In this document: positions 47,066 through 56,421 of the stretch, one piece after another
How the letters are laid out: each line of letters opens with the position of its first letter
Position numbering within the stretch: the stretch's first letter is position 1
Origin: Aureococcus anophagefferens
Taxonomy: Eukaryota; Sar; Pelagophyceae; Pelagomonadales; Pelagomonadaceae
Direction: 5' to 3'
Length of the DNA: 64,000 bases
NCBI RefSeq assembly: GCF_000186865.1
Contig: NW_008705579.1
Coordinates: 321,931 to 385,930, forward strand
Translations under genes and position numbers: made by a program
Notes under the pieces: generated by a model
Seen by the model: the letters and a program-made list of their open reading frames with translations, nothing else
Told to the model about the DNA's origin: nothing
Databases searched by the model: none

Positions 47066-48589
47066 CTAGGGCCTTGGTCCGGCGGCCTCGCCCTTGTCGA
47101 CGGCCGCCTCGCCCGCGGCGAGCGCGGCGGCGAACGCGTCCTCGTCCATGTTGATCTGGGACGCCTCTACCGTGAGGAGGAATTCGATGGCGGAGCGCAG
47201 GTTCACGAAGCAGTAGCCCGCCTTGGACATGAGCGCGGTCGGGTTGTGGAAGGCCTCGACGTAGTCGCAGTTGCTGTGGAGCCGCGGCACGTCCGCGTGG
47301 AGGACGACGTAGATGAAAATGGGCAGAAAGTCGTCGGCGCCCGCGCGGCTCTCCGACGTGCCCTTGCGCGAGCTGTTCTCCGCGCGCGCCAGGTTCAGCA
47401 CCGAAAAGATCATGGACGCGCACCTCACGACGCAGTCGACCTTGTCCGCGGGCGCGCGGCTGTGGTCCATGCGGCGGAGCTCGTCGCGCGCGATGTTCAG
47501 CACGACCTCGTTGCAGAGGTGGGCCTTGACGTCGAGGTGGCCCGGCGTCACGAAGCGGCTCAGCGCGCGGCAGCGCCGCCTCAGCTCCGCGTCGCGGCCG
47601 TCGTTCCGCACGGCCTCGAACGCGAGCCCGCCGACCTTGGACATGACGTACTTCTCCAGCGCGGACCGCGCCGACGACAGGCCCCGCGCGCCCAGCGCGC
47701 TCCACTCGGGCCGCTTCTCGAGGTGCGCCTCGGCCGCGGCGAAGAACTGCGCGCACGTCGCCGGGAGCTCCGCGAGGGCTTCCGTCCGCGCGTCGCCCTC
47801 CAGGCCCTCGAACTTGCCCAAAATCTGCAGCACAAACGTGCGCACGTGGCCGACGAGCTCCGCCGACGACGGCTGCATGAGCCGCGTCAGAAACTCCTTG
47901 TAGGACAGCTGGCTGCCCTCCGCGGCGTCCTCGGCTTGGCGCCGCTCCTCGCGGTCCGCGGCGGCCTTCGCGCGCGCGGCCTCGCGCCGCGCCGTCGGCG
48001 CGTCGGCCTCCGGGGACCGGTCGTACAACCCGAAGACGGCCGCGGACGTCGACGGCTGCGACGGCTTCGGCGCGTCCTTCTTGACGAACGCGGACGCGCC
48101 GAGGCCCGCGTCGTCGTCGAGCCCGCGGACCGCGGGCGGCGGCGGCGTCGGCGGCCGCGGCGGCGTCGCCGGTGCCGGCGGCGCGGCGAGTTCGCCGCCG
48201 TCGGAGAAGATGTCCGGCTCCGAGTCGGTGCTGCCGGAGCGAGCGGCGTCCTTTTTGAACACGGAGATGCGCCGCATCGCCGCGGGGATCGGCGCGGCGC
48301 CCTCCTCGGACGCGCGCTGCTGCTCGAGCGTCAGGCGCCGCTCGGCCGCGGCGACGTTCTCGACGCCGAAGCCCGACGCGTCGAGGCGCGCCTTCAAGAT
48401 GTCCGACGGCCGCCGCGCGGCGAACGCGGCGGCGTCGGCCGCGTCGCGGAACGCGCCCTCGCCGCCGTCGAAGGGCAGCTCGCCGGACGCGCAGCGGCTC
48501 GGCGCCGCCGGCGCCTCGACCTCGTCGAAGTCGGGCTCGTCCAGGTACTCCTTCATGTCGTTGAGGTCGACGTCGAACTCGTCGGCCAT
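47066..48589 (-). CDS. VPS9-domain Rab5 GEF
   Basis: A protein of 507 residues. The acidic N-terminus (MADEFDVDLNDMKEYLDEPD) and a Pro/Ser-rich linker to about residue 215 are disordered. A helical bundle with SQLSYKEFLTRLMQPSS precedes the VPS9 domain (about 350-480): GADDFLPIFIYVVLHADVP, LHSNCDYVEAFHNP, and MSKAGYCFVNLRSAIEFLL. VPS9 proteins load GTP on Rab5-class GTPases in early endosome traffic. No UBA or zinc-finger module is seen, so it is not a full RABEX-5. Confidence 0.85.
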   Translation of the reverse strand: MADEFDVDLNDMKEYLDEPDFDEVEAPAAPSRCASGELPFDGGEGAFRDAADAAAFAARRPSDILKARLDASGFGVENVAAAERRLTLEQQRASEEGAAPIPAAMRRISVFKKDAARSGSTDSEPDIFSDGGELAAPPAPATPPRPPTPPPPAVRGLDDDAGLGASAFVKKDAPKPSQPSTSAAVFGLYDRSPEADAPTARREAARAKAAADREERRQAEDAAEGSQLSYKEFLTRLMQPSSAELVGHVRTFVLQILGKFEGLEGDARTEALAELPATCAQFFAAAEAHLEKRPEWSALGARGLSSARSALEKYVMSKVGGLAFEAVRNDGRDAELRRRCRALSRFVTPGHLDVKAHLCNEVVLNIARDELRRMDHSRAPADKVDCVVRCASMIFSVLNLARAENSSRKGTSESRAGADDFLPIFIYVVLHADVPRLHSNCDYVEAFHNPTALMSKAGYCFVNLRSAIEFLLTVEASQINMDEDAFAAALAAGEAAVDKGEAAGPRP

Positions 48590-48819
48590 GATGGCTCTGC
48601 AGCGATGCGGCGGCTGGGCTGGCGCGGGCCGAGGCCGGCGGCGCGTTCGGCGCGACGGCGCGCCGCGGCGACGACGAGACCGACGCGCCGCAGCGACGAC
48701 GACTCGGGCGACGAGGCCGAGGCGCCGCGGCCCGCTGCGGAGCCGGGCGAGAGGAGACCCACACCTTTTTTTACCACAGACTTTTTTGCAAGTTGCAGCG
48801 TTTGTTGAACCGCCTAGAG

Positions 48820-49725
48820 TTACGCGCCGCGGCGTCGCAGGTGCAGCAGGTACTCGCGGTTGCCCTTCTCCTCGTAGAAGGGGCACTCGAAGGCCGCGAG
48901 GGGCTCGCAGTCGTCGAGCTGCGCCTCGCAGAAGGCGCGGACGCCGCCGAGCGCCGCCTCGCGCGCGGCGGCGTCGCGGACGACGCCCTTGCCCTGGCGG
49001 ACGATCGCGGGCCCGACCTCGAACTGGGGCTTCACGAGGCAGACGAGGTCTGCCTTCGCGCGGGCCCAGGCGTTGGGCAGGATGAGCTCGAGCGAGATGA
49101 AGGACACGTCGATGACGACGAGGTCGTAGGCGTCGCGGAGCGGCAGTTTCGCGAGCGCGCCCGCGTCGCGGCAGTTGATGCCCTCGAAGTTGCGGACGCG
49201 GTCGTCGCCGAGGAGCGACGCGTGGAGCTGGCCCGTGCCCACGTCCAAGCAGTCGACGGCCGCCGCGCCGTGCTTCAGAGCGCAATCGGTGTAGCCGCCC
49301 GTCGACGCGCCGAAATCCGCCGCGGTGCCGCCGCCGGCGAGCGACCGCGCGATGGACGGCCAGCGCTCGAGCGCCGCGTGGAGCTTCTCGCCGCCGCGGC
49401 TCACGTAGCGCGTCAGCGAGCCCTCGGCCACGCGGATCTCGCAGTCCGGATGGAGCTTTTGGCCCGGCTTCGTCGCCGCGACGTCGCCCGCGAGCAGCAC
49501 GGCGCCGGCCTTGACGAGCGCCGTCGCCTGCGACCGCGACGGCGCGAGGCCGCGGCTTAGGAGGAGGCTGTCGAGGCGCTCCTTCGTCGTCGACGGCGCG
49601 GCGATGGTTGCCGCCTGCAGCGAGGTCGAGCGCTTGCTGGCGGATGCGCGCATCGTCATCGCTCGTCGCGTTGCAAAGCGCAGGCTCTGCGCCGTAGCAA
49701 TGAGGAGCATGACCGGGAGCCGCAT
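48820..49725 (-). CDS. TlyA-type rRNA 2'-O-methyltransferase (S4 + FtsJ fold), organelle-targeted
   Basis: A protein of 301 residues from ATG 49725. The leader MRLPVMLLIATAQSLRFATRR is hydrophobic then basic, consistent with plastid or mitochondrial import. S4 RNA-binding domain: RLDSLLLSRGLAPSRSQATA and GDVAATKPGQKL. Methyltransferase: YVSRGGEKLHAAL, the SAM loop ADFGASTGGYTDCAL, DVGTGQLHASL, DVSFISLELILP, LVKPQFEVG. TlyA proteins methylate ribosomal RNA and are named after a haemolysin annotation in bacteria; here a ribosome role is expected. ATG 49833 would extend it by 36 residues. Confidence 0.88.
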   Translation of the reverse strand: MRLPVMLLIATAQSLRFATRRAMTMRASASKRSTSLQAATIAAPSTTKERLDSLLLSRGLAPSRSQATALVKAGAVLLAGDVAATKPGQKLHPDCEIRVAEGSLTRYVSRGGEKLHAALERWPSIARSLAGGGTAADFGASTGGYTDCALKHGAAAVDCLDVGTGQLHASLLGDDRVRNFEGINCRDAGALAKLPLRDAYDLVVIDVSFISLELILPNAWARAKADLVCLVKPQFEVGPAIVRQGKGVVRDAAAREAALGGVRAFCEAQLDDCEPLAAFECPFYEEKGNREYLLHLRRRGA

Positions 49726-50064
49726 TGGAAGATGGATTGCGATTTGTGCTGCTGGCGAACGATGGATTGATTTCACCACGGCATCGCTTGGGAATGAGGT
49801 GTCCTGCAACACTCTGAAACGTTGGCTCATCATGGGGGGGGTTGCTCCGGCAAGGTCGGCGCCGTCGCGCGACGGCGGCGTCTAAAGTCACTCTTTTTTG
49901 CATGCGCCGGGAGAGGTCCGGTGGCTACGCTCGCGTGAAGCAAGCTCTTTCTAACTCGACGATCTCGGCACAATATCCTCGAAAAAGGACCAAATACGAA
50001 TACGCGCGTTTACGCGCCAGCCATGCGCTGCGTATAGGTGCAGAACGGTCGCTTTTTGTGGTCG

Positions 50065-50095
50065 GGGCGACGCCCCATGACCCCTGGCGTCGCCC
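50065..50095. repeat. Inverted repeat, 10-bp perfect stem, 11-nt loop
   Basis: GGGCGACGCC (50065-50074) and GGCGTCGCCC (50086-50095) pair perfectly around an 11-nt loop, about 360 bp before the HSP70 start. It could be a protein site or an RNA hairpin; no terminator-like T run follows. Confidence 0.75.
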
Positions 50096-50260
50096 TGGAC
50101 GGTTGGTGAGTGCCGGAGACGCCGTTTCGGTGTCGGTCCAAAATCCACCCTACGGGCCTCGCTCGTCCACCGCGCTCCTACGGACAAATCCGGCACAGCC
50201 GATCTCGCCACCATCGATGGTGTTGGACGTGCCCCTTGGTTTCCGAGTCGACGGTACTAT

Positions 50261-50268
50261 GAAGGTTC
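50261..50268. promoter_or_regulatory. Possible heat-shock element
   Basis: GAAGGTTC is one inverted GAA-nn-TTC pair, the minimal HSF half of a trimer site, 185 bp before the HSP70 ATG. A third GAA unit in phase is missing. Such short motifs occur by chance, so only the position argues for it. Confidence 0.3.
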
Positions 50269-50452
50269 GATCGCGCTCAAGATCGTGACTTTCGAGTACC
50301 GCGTCGCTGCGCTGGAGGGGTCGGCCGGGGCGCCACTACGGAGCAAACTCCCCCCTGCTCATCGCTGAACCGCTGGCCACAGCGCAAACACGACTTGTCG
50401 ACTTGAGGTAGCAGAGGAGCGCGTCGATCGAGCTCGCCACGATCAGCACGCC

Positions 50453-51106
50453 ATGTTGTTTGCGCGCGCCGCGCGCAGCGTCGCCAACGTCGGCGCGCCC
50501 GTGCTCGGCGTCGCCGCGCTCCAGTGGCAGTTCGGCGCGCCGGAGGAGCGCGTCGGCCGGCCCTGGACCTTCCAAAACACGGTAGCGCGCTGCGACGGCC
50601 CCGGCGTCGCCGTGGGCATCGACCTGGGCACGACGTTCAGCTGCGTCGGCGCCTACAGCGCGGACAAGGGCCGCGTCGAGATCCTCGCCAACGCCGAGGG
50701 CCACCGGACGACGCCCAGCTACGTCGCGTTCGCGTCCGGCGGCGAGCGCCTCGTCGGCGACGCGGCGAAAGCCCAGGCGTCGCGCAACGCGACGGGCACG
50801 ATCTACGACGCGAAGCGTTTGATCGGTCGCCGCGCCGGCGACGCGTCCGTGAAAGCCGACGAGAAGCGCTGGCCCTTCGCGGTCGCCGCCGGAAAAGACG
50901 GCAAAGCGATGGTCAAGGCCGTCGGCCCCGACGGCGACGCGCAGACGCTCCACCCCGAGGAGATCTCCGCCGCCGTGCTCTCGAAGCTCAAGAAGGACGC
51001 CGAGGCGGCGCTGGGGAAGGCGGTGACGAAGGCCGTGATCACGGTCCCCGCGTACTTCAACGACGCGCAGCGGCAGGCGACCAAGGACGCGGGCGCGATC
51101 GCGGGC

Positions 51107-51138
<32 letters not shown>

Positions 51139-52600
51139 GGCGGCGGCCCTGGCCTACGGCCTGGGCGGCAAGGACAGCGCGGGCGCCGACGCCGACGCGA
51201 AGAACGCCGCGAAGCCCGTCAAGGTCCTGGTCTACGATCTGGGCGGCGGCACGTTCGACGTCACGCTGCTGGAGATGGAGGCCGGCGTGCTCGAGGTGAA
51301 GGCGACGGCGGGGGACACGCACCTCGGCGGCGAGGACTTCACGAACGCGTTGGCGGACCACGCGGCGGCGGCCTTCGCCGCGGCGAAGCCCGGGCTCTTC
51401 TCCGGCAAGTCCGGCGCCGCGGACGCGTCGTGGCTCGACGCCAAGGCGCGGCGGCGGCTCTACCTCGCCTGCGACACGGCGAAGAAGGCCTTGAGCGCGT
51501 CGTCGAAGACGGCCATCGAGGTCGACGCGCTCTACAAGGGCGAGGACTTCGGGCCGCTCGACGTGTCCCGCGCGACGTTCGAGAGGCTCAACGACGCGGC
51601 CTTCGACCGGTCCATCCGGTCCGTCGCGCGCGTGCTCAAGGACGCCAAGGTCGAGGCGTCCGACGTCGACGAGATCGTGCTCGTCGGCGGCAGCACGCGC
51701 GTGCCCAAGGTCCGGGAGAAGCTCCTGGCGTTCTTCGAGGCCAAGGGCAACAGCCGGCGCACGCTCAACTGCAGCCTCAACCCCGACGAGGCCGTGGCCT
51801 ACGGCGCGGCGGTCCACGCGGCCGTGCTCGCGGGCGCCGACGCCGACGGCAACCTGGGGGACCTCGTGCTCCTCGACGTCGCGCCGCTGAGCCTCGGCAT
51901 CGAGACCGCGGGCGGCGTCATGGCGCGATTGATCGAGCGGAACACGACGATCCCGGCGAAGCAGTCCCAGACCTTCACGACGCACGCGGACAACCAGCCG
52001 GGCGTCGACATCAAGGTCTACGAGGGCGAGCGCGCGCTCACGCGGGACAACCGGCTCCTCGGCGACTTCTCGCTCGGGGGCATCGCGCCCGCGCCGCGCG
52101 GCGCGCCGCGCATCACCGTGACCTTCGACGTCGACGCCAACGGCATCCTCAGCGTCTCCGCCGACGACCAGGCGAGCGGGCGGAGCCAGAAGATCACGAT
52201 CACCGCGGACAAGAAGGGCGGCAAGCTGAGTCGGGCCGACGTCGAGCGCATGGTCGCGGACGCGGAGGCCCACGCGGCCGACGACTCCGCGGCGCTGGAC
52301 CGGGCCCACGCGCGCAACGACTTCGAGGCGGCCTGCTACGCCGCGCGGTCCACGCTCGCCAAGGCCGACGCGGTCGACGAGTCCGACAAGACCGCCGTCG
52401 AGCGCGAGGTGTCCGCGGCGCTCGCGTGGCTCGAGGCCGAGGCCGGCGCCGACGGCGACGCGGTCCGCGCGCGCCGGGCCGACTTCGACGCCATCGTCCA
52501 CCCCGTCGTCGCGAAGATCTACGAGAGCCAACAGCCCGACGAGCCGCCGCCGGACGCCGCCGGCGACGACGACCAGTTCTTCGACGGCGACCGCAAGTAA
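50453..52600 (+). CDS. HSP70: HSP70 chaperone with N-terminal extension
   Basis: A protein of 715 residues in one exon. An Arg/Ala-rich leader of about 50 residues ([14 protein letters not shown]) precedes the ATPase domain. The three HSP70 signatures are present: [31 protein letters not shown], and [17 protein letters not shown]. The substrate-binding domain has [16 protein letters not shown] and [13 protein letters not shown]. The core ([17 protein letters not shown]) is closer to cytosolic HSP70 than to DnaK/mitochondrial types, yet it lacks the cytosolic EEVD and an ER retention tail; it ends [12 protein letters not shown] cytosolic-type HSP70 that gained a presequence, possibly for an organelle, is the likely reading. 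Confidence 0.95.
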
Positions 52601-52607
52601 CCGGCGT

Positions 52608-53216
52608 TTAGGGCATGACGGGGAGGCCGCAGGCGACCAGGGCCGCGCGGGCCCGGGCCTGCGCGGGGTCCGGCGCGAGCTCGTCGCGCTCCGCGGCCGT
52701 CAGCGGGGCCGCCGTCGGCTCGAGGTACTTCGCCGGCGGCGCGATGATGTCGTCGATGGGCGGCGGCGGCAGGTCGCCGAACATCTCCTGCGTCGCCTCG
52801 ACGAGCCACTGCGCGGGCTTGTCGTCGAAGGGCCGCGGGTTGTGCGCCGGGTCGCCGCCCCCGCACACGTCGGGGAACTCCCGCTGGTACGCGTCCGCGA
52901 GCTCGACGGACGAGAACATGTACTCGCTCGGGTGCGGCGCCGGGTGGTAGTCCGCCTGGCTCTCCTGCCAGCGGCGGTCGAGCTCCTGCGCGAGCCAGGG
53001 GTCGTGGTACTTCTCGTGCGCCTCGGCGAAGATCTTCTCCCGGTCGAGGTAGCCCATGTCCTCCGGGTTCGGCGGGAAGGCGCCGGGGTGCCGGTCCTCG
53101 GCCGCCGGCGGCTCGTAGAGCCGCGGGTGCCGGACGGGGTCGTCGATGTTTGGGGTATCGCCGGTCGCGGGCTCCGCTGCCGGGGCCGGGGCTGCGGCTG
53201 GAGGCGCGGCAGCCAT
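52608..53216 (-). CDS. Protein of unknown function, Pro-rich
   Basis: A protein of 202 residues starting [17 protein letters not shown] compact middle rich in Asp, Glu, Tyr and Pro (NIDDPVRHPRLYEPP, FPPNPEDMGYLDREKIFAEA, WLAQELDRRWQESQADYHP) and IDDIIAPPAKYLEP near the end. No signal peptide or membrane helix. The dense aromatic/Pro pattern suggests a real, conserved, complex-bound protein, but I recognise no family. Its stop is 7 bp from the stop of HSP70 on the other strand. Confidence 0.6.
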   Translation of the reverse strand: MAAAPPAAAPAPAAEPATGDTPNIDDPVRHPRLYEPPAAEDRHPGAFPPNPEDMGYLDREKIFAEAHEKYHDPWLAQELDRRWQESQADYHPAPHPSEYMFSSVELADAYQREFPDVCGGGDPAHNPRPFDDKPAQWLVEATQEMFGDLPPPPIDDIIAPPAKYLEPTAAPLTAAERDELAPDPAQARARAALVACGLPVMP

Positions 53217-53412
53217 GCTTGCACGGTTACAGGCTGAAGGAGCAGCTCCTAGAGTAAGGAGCACCTACCTTGCATACCCTCTCTCCGCGAGCTCCGCGCC
53301 GACGCCTGCGCTCGGCGCAGTCGCTGCTACAGGAGGCCCAGCCGCGCCGTCGCGTGCGCCGTGCGCCGTCGCTGCTGCAGCGCTTGCTAGACATCACAAA
53401 ATAGTCGCATCG

Positions 53413-54045
53413 ATGCGCGCACAAGCGCTGCTGCTGCTGCTCTGCGCCGCCAGAGCACATGCGCTCGCGACGCTGACGCGGCGGCGCTGCCTCGCCGGCG
53501 CCACCGCCAGCCTCGCCGGCGCCAGCGCCATCCTGGCGCCGGCGGCGCCCGCCGTCGCGGGCTACTCGTCGGAGACCGTCGCGAAGGCGAAGGAGGCGTG
53601 GGCCGTCGCGGACCCGAGCCGCGCGCAGGACTGGGTGCCGCTGATCGTCGCCGGCGACGGCGCGCTGGGCGAGCTCCTCGACAACTGGCCGGCGATCACC
53701 GCCAAGAACGACGGCGACGCGGTCCGGCGGTACCTCGGCACCGTCGGCATCACGTCGCCGCTCTTCAAGATCCGCCCGGCGCTCGCGGCGATCATCAAGG
53801 CGCGGGACCTGCCGGACGCGTTCGACGTCGTCGCGTTCGCGGAAGTCTCCGAGGAGTTCCTGAGCGACCTGCAGGCGGCGGAGGGCGCGGCCTACGGCGC
53901 CAACTTTGCGGACTTTTCCACGAGCGTCGGCAAGGGCGGCCTGTCGCCCGCGGCGACGCAGCTGGCCAAGTGCCGGGAGGACGTCAGGCGCCTGAAGAAA
54001 CGGTCCGGCGAGCTGGTCGCGCTCCTCGGGCCGCTCCGGAAGTAG
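53413..54045 (+). CDS. Thylakoid-lumen-type protein, unknown function
   Basis: A protein of 210 residues with a three-part leader: signal peptide MRAQALLLLLCAARAHA, a short basic transit part TLTRRRC, then a second hydrophobic stretch ending in a Tat-like Ala-x-Ala site (ASAILAPAAPAVAG). The twin-Arg-containing TRRR before the second hydrophobic stretch suggests Tat import into the lumen. The mature part is helical (ETVAKAKEAWAVADPSRAQD, FKIRPALAAIIKARDLPDAF, YGANFADFSTSVGKGGLSP). It resembles PsbQ/PQL or MPH2-like lumen helical proteins in style, which is only an impression. Confidence 0.7.
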   Translation: MRAQALLLLLCAARAHALATLTRRRCLAGATASLAGASAILAPAAPAVAGYSSETVAKAKEAWAVADPSRAQDWVPLIVAGDGALGELLDNWPAITAKNDGDAVRRYLGTVGITSPLFKIRPALAAIIKARDLPDAFDVVAFAEVSEEFLSDLQAAEGAAYGANFADFSTSVGKGGLSPAATQLAKCREDVRRLKKRSGELVALLGPLRK

Positions 54046-54225
54046 GTTCGCGAGTCTCAATTCGAGGGGGTGGTTAGGGGGTCCGAAGGGGGGCGGGAGA
54101 GAGTCGGCGGCGCGGCGGGCGCGCGAAGAGGCGGCGGCGGGCCGCGGCGGCGCGCCGGAGGTCGGGGGGACGCGCGCGCTCCCCGCCGCGGGAGCGGCGG
54201 CGCGTGCTGGAAGCGGCGCCCGACT

Positions 54226-56094
54226 TTAGAGGATGGTGCAGGCGCCGGACTTGGCCTTCTCGCCGCCGCCGCCGCCGCCGCCGCCGTGCTTGGGCTTGCC
54301 GCCGTTCTTCTCCGCCTCCCACTGGAGGAGCCAGACGATCTCGGCCTGGTAGGCCTTGGAGCTCACGAAGTTCCAGGCCTTGATGTCGAAGTCCTTGTCC
54401 TCGAGGGACACCTCGGCGCCGAGGGACTCGAACTCGCCGATCGCGTCCGCGTCCTTGGCGTTGATGGCCTTGCCCGGCGCGAAGGGCGGCTCGATGGTCT
54501 CCGCGACGATGGCGTCGAAGTCGAGCTCGGAGAAGTACTGGTGGTCCATGATCTCCTGGCAGCCGCCGGCGCCGAGGCGCTTGTCCGGGTCCTTGTTGAG
54601 GAGCTTCTTGCAGAACTCGCGGCAGTGGCTCTTCTTGAAGTCGGGCTCCGTCCAGATGTCCGCGGACATGTCCGGGTTCATCTCGAGGATGGCCTGGGCC
54701 ATCTTCGCGCAGGCGTCCTTCTTCTTCGCCGCCTTGGCCGCCGCCGGGTCGCCCTCGTCGTCCTTCTTCTTCTTCTTCTTCTTCTTCTTGCCGCCCCAGT
54801 TCGCGGCCTCTTTCGTCCGGAAGGGGCAGACGCCGAGGATGAACTCGACGAGCATGCAGCCGTAGGAGAAGTAGTCGACGCGCTGGTCGTAGACCTCCTT
54901 GCGGAGCATCTCCGGCGCCATGTAGCCGGGCGTGCCGCTCGCGCCCTTGAGCTCCGTGTGCACGCGGCACGCGAGGCCCAGGTCGCTCAGGCGGATGCGG
55001 CCGCTCTCGTCGACGAGCATGTTCTCGGGCTTGATGTCGCGGTAGACGATGTTGAGCTCGTGGAGCGCCTTGAGGCCCAGGATCGTCCGCGCGGCGTAGT
55101 ACTGCGACCGCTTGTAGTCGAAGGTCTTGTGCTGCGCGAGCCAGTACTTGAGGTCGCCGCCCATCATGAGGTCGATGACGAGCACGAGGCGGTTGCGGTC
55201 CTTGAAGGCGAACTTGAGGTTCACGGCGAAGGGCGAGTCGAGCTGCTTCAAAGCCCAGTGCTCGTTCCAGCAGAGCTCGAAGGCCTTTCGTCGCTTGATG
55301 CGCTTCATGCAGATCTCCTTCATGGCGTACATCTTGCCCGTGGCGAAGGTGCGGCAGCCGTAGACCATGCCGAAGCCGCCCTTGCCCAGGATGCGGAACT
55401 TGTTGAAGTCCTCGGGCGTCAGGTTCGTCTCCTCGCGGTACCGGTACTGGAGGTACTCCTTGCAGAATTCCGACGCCTTGAACTGGGGGATGTAGCCGCC
55501 GAGCGTGCCGACGACGAGGGCGTCGAGCTTGTCGAAGGCGTCGGGCTGCGTCGTCGTCGGGGCCAGATCCGTCGCCTTGGCGGCCGTGATCGGCCACGTG
55601 CCGTGGCCGCTCCGCGTGGACCCGCGCTGCGACTTGCCCTTGGAGCCGCGGTTCATCATCGTGCCGCCGACCTTCTGGTTCTTGGGCACGGGCTCCTCGC
55701 CCGGCAGAAAGGTCCGGCACAAATCGATCTGCGCGAAGGGGATCTTGTCCTTCTTCGGCGGGCCGCCTCCCATGTAGCTGGCCTTCATGGCCTCCTGCAT
55801 GGTCTTGCGGTGCGCCTCGCTGAGCGACCTCTTGTAGAGGACGCAGTCCATGACGAAGCAGCCCATGGCCAGCGCCACCTCGCCCTGGCCCTCGAGGAAC
55901 CGCGTGAACTCGTAGAGCCCGAGCGGCCCGGACATGATCGCCGCGACGGTGAACTCGCCCTTCATCTCGAGGTCCGCCGTGAACGTCTTGATCTGGGCGT
56001 CGTCGACCTTGGCCATGGCCTTCTGGGGGTCCGGCGTCTCCATCTGCATGGCCGACGCGTACTTGACGTCGGCCATGAGGTCATTGAGATCCAT
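54226..56094 (-). CDS. GRK-like AGC protein kinase with RGS-homology domain
   Basis: A protein of 622 residues in one exon. The N-terminal 190 residues form an RGS-homology helical region (GPLGLYEFTRFLEGQGEVAL). Kinase domain: LGKGGFGMVYGCR, Lys in YAMKEI, catalytic loop VYRDIKPENML, and SDLGLACRV, i.e. DLG in place of DFG, the hallmark of G-protein-coupled receptor kinases. APEMLRKEVYDQRVDYFSYG and RTKEAANWG follow. Nine lysines (AAG x9) sit in an insert after the WGG. The C-terminus ends CTIL, a CaaX box predicted to be geranylgeranylated, as in GRK7. Role: phosphorylation of active GPCRs. GRKs outside animals are known from several protists. Confidence 0.93.
   Translation of the reverse strand: MDLNDLMADVKYASAMQMETPDPQKAMAKVDDAQIKTFTADLEMKGEFTVAAIMSGPLGLYEFTRFLEGQGEVALAMGCFVMDCVLYKRSLSEAHRKTMQEAMKASYMGGGPPKKDKIPFAQIDLCRTFLPGEEPVPKNQKVGGTMMNRGSKGKSQRGSTRSGHGTWPITAAKATDLAPTTTQPDAFDKLDALVVGTLGGYIPQFKASEFCKEYLQYRYREETNLTPEDFNKFRILGKGGFGMVYGCRTFATGKMYAMKEICMKRIKRRKAFELCWNEHWALKQLDSPFAVNLKFAFKDRNRLVLVIDLMMGGDLKYWLAQHKTFDYKRSQYYAARTILGLKALHELNIVYRDIKPENMLVDESGRIRLSDLGLACRVHTELKGASGTPGYMAPEMLRKEVYDQRVDYFSYGCMLVEFILGVCPFRTKEAANWGGKKKKKKKKKDDEGDPAAAKAAKKKDACAKMAQAILEMNPDMSADIWTEPDFKKSHCREFCKKLLNKDPDKRLGAGGCQEIMDHQYFSELDFDAIVAETIEPPFAPGKAINAKDADAIGEFESLGAEVSLEDKDFDIKAWNFVSSKAYQAEIVWLLQWEAEKNGGKPKHGGGGGGGGEKAKSGACTIL
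54763..54789. repeat. (CTT)9 microsatellite in GRK coding sequence
   Basis: Nine CTT units (AAG on the coding strand) encode nine Lys within the GRK kinase insert. It is in frame and likely polymorphic in length. Confidence 0.9.
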
Positions 56095-56421
56095 GGTCGA
56101 CCGCGCGTAAGGCCCCGGAGGGTTAACCCGCGCGACCGCGCCTCACGCCCCCCGCGGCAGGACGCCCCCCGGTCGTCCCGGGGTCGATGGAGACGGCGCC
56201 CCCGGCGGGCAGGCTCAGCCCCTCTCGTAACCGCAGAGCAGCCTTTGAGGCGCTTCGCCACTCGATAGTAACGCGTTGATGAAGATATCGGGAGAAACGC
56301 CTGCTTCATGTTGAAGTCGAGTCGACGCTTGAACTTGAAGCCCGATTGTTGAAGCAAATATCCGCCCTCTCCCGACCGCGAACCCCGCCACCCGGCGCAT
56401 GTACACGTAAGCCCCCCACTG
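56095..56421. promoter_or_regulatory. Upstream region of the GRK gene
   Basis: 327 bp, with an AT-richer half at 56216-56400. TTGAAGTCGAGT around 56311 matches the type 2 introner core on its antisense strand over about 12 nt; this may be a relic or chance. No gene seen. Confidence 0.4.

Larger units (their letters stand above)
49726..50452. promoter_or_regulatory. Intergenic region upstream of HSP70
   Basis: About 730 bp with lower GC than its surroundings. It contains the hairpin at 50065-50095 and a minimal heat-shock element at 50261-50268. I see no coding region or tRNA-like fold. Confidence 0.5.

Noticed and set aside
48820..49725. TlyA homologue as a haemolysin or toxin
   Set aside because: The S4 plus FtsJ-type methyltransferase fold and the SAM loop indicate an rRNA methyltransferase; the haemolysin name is historical.
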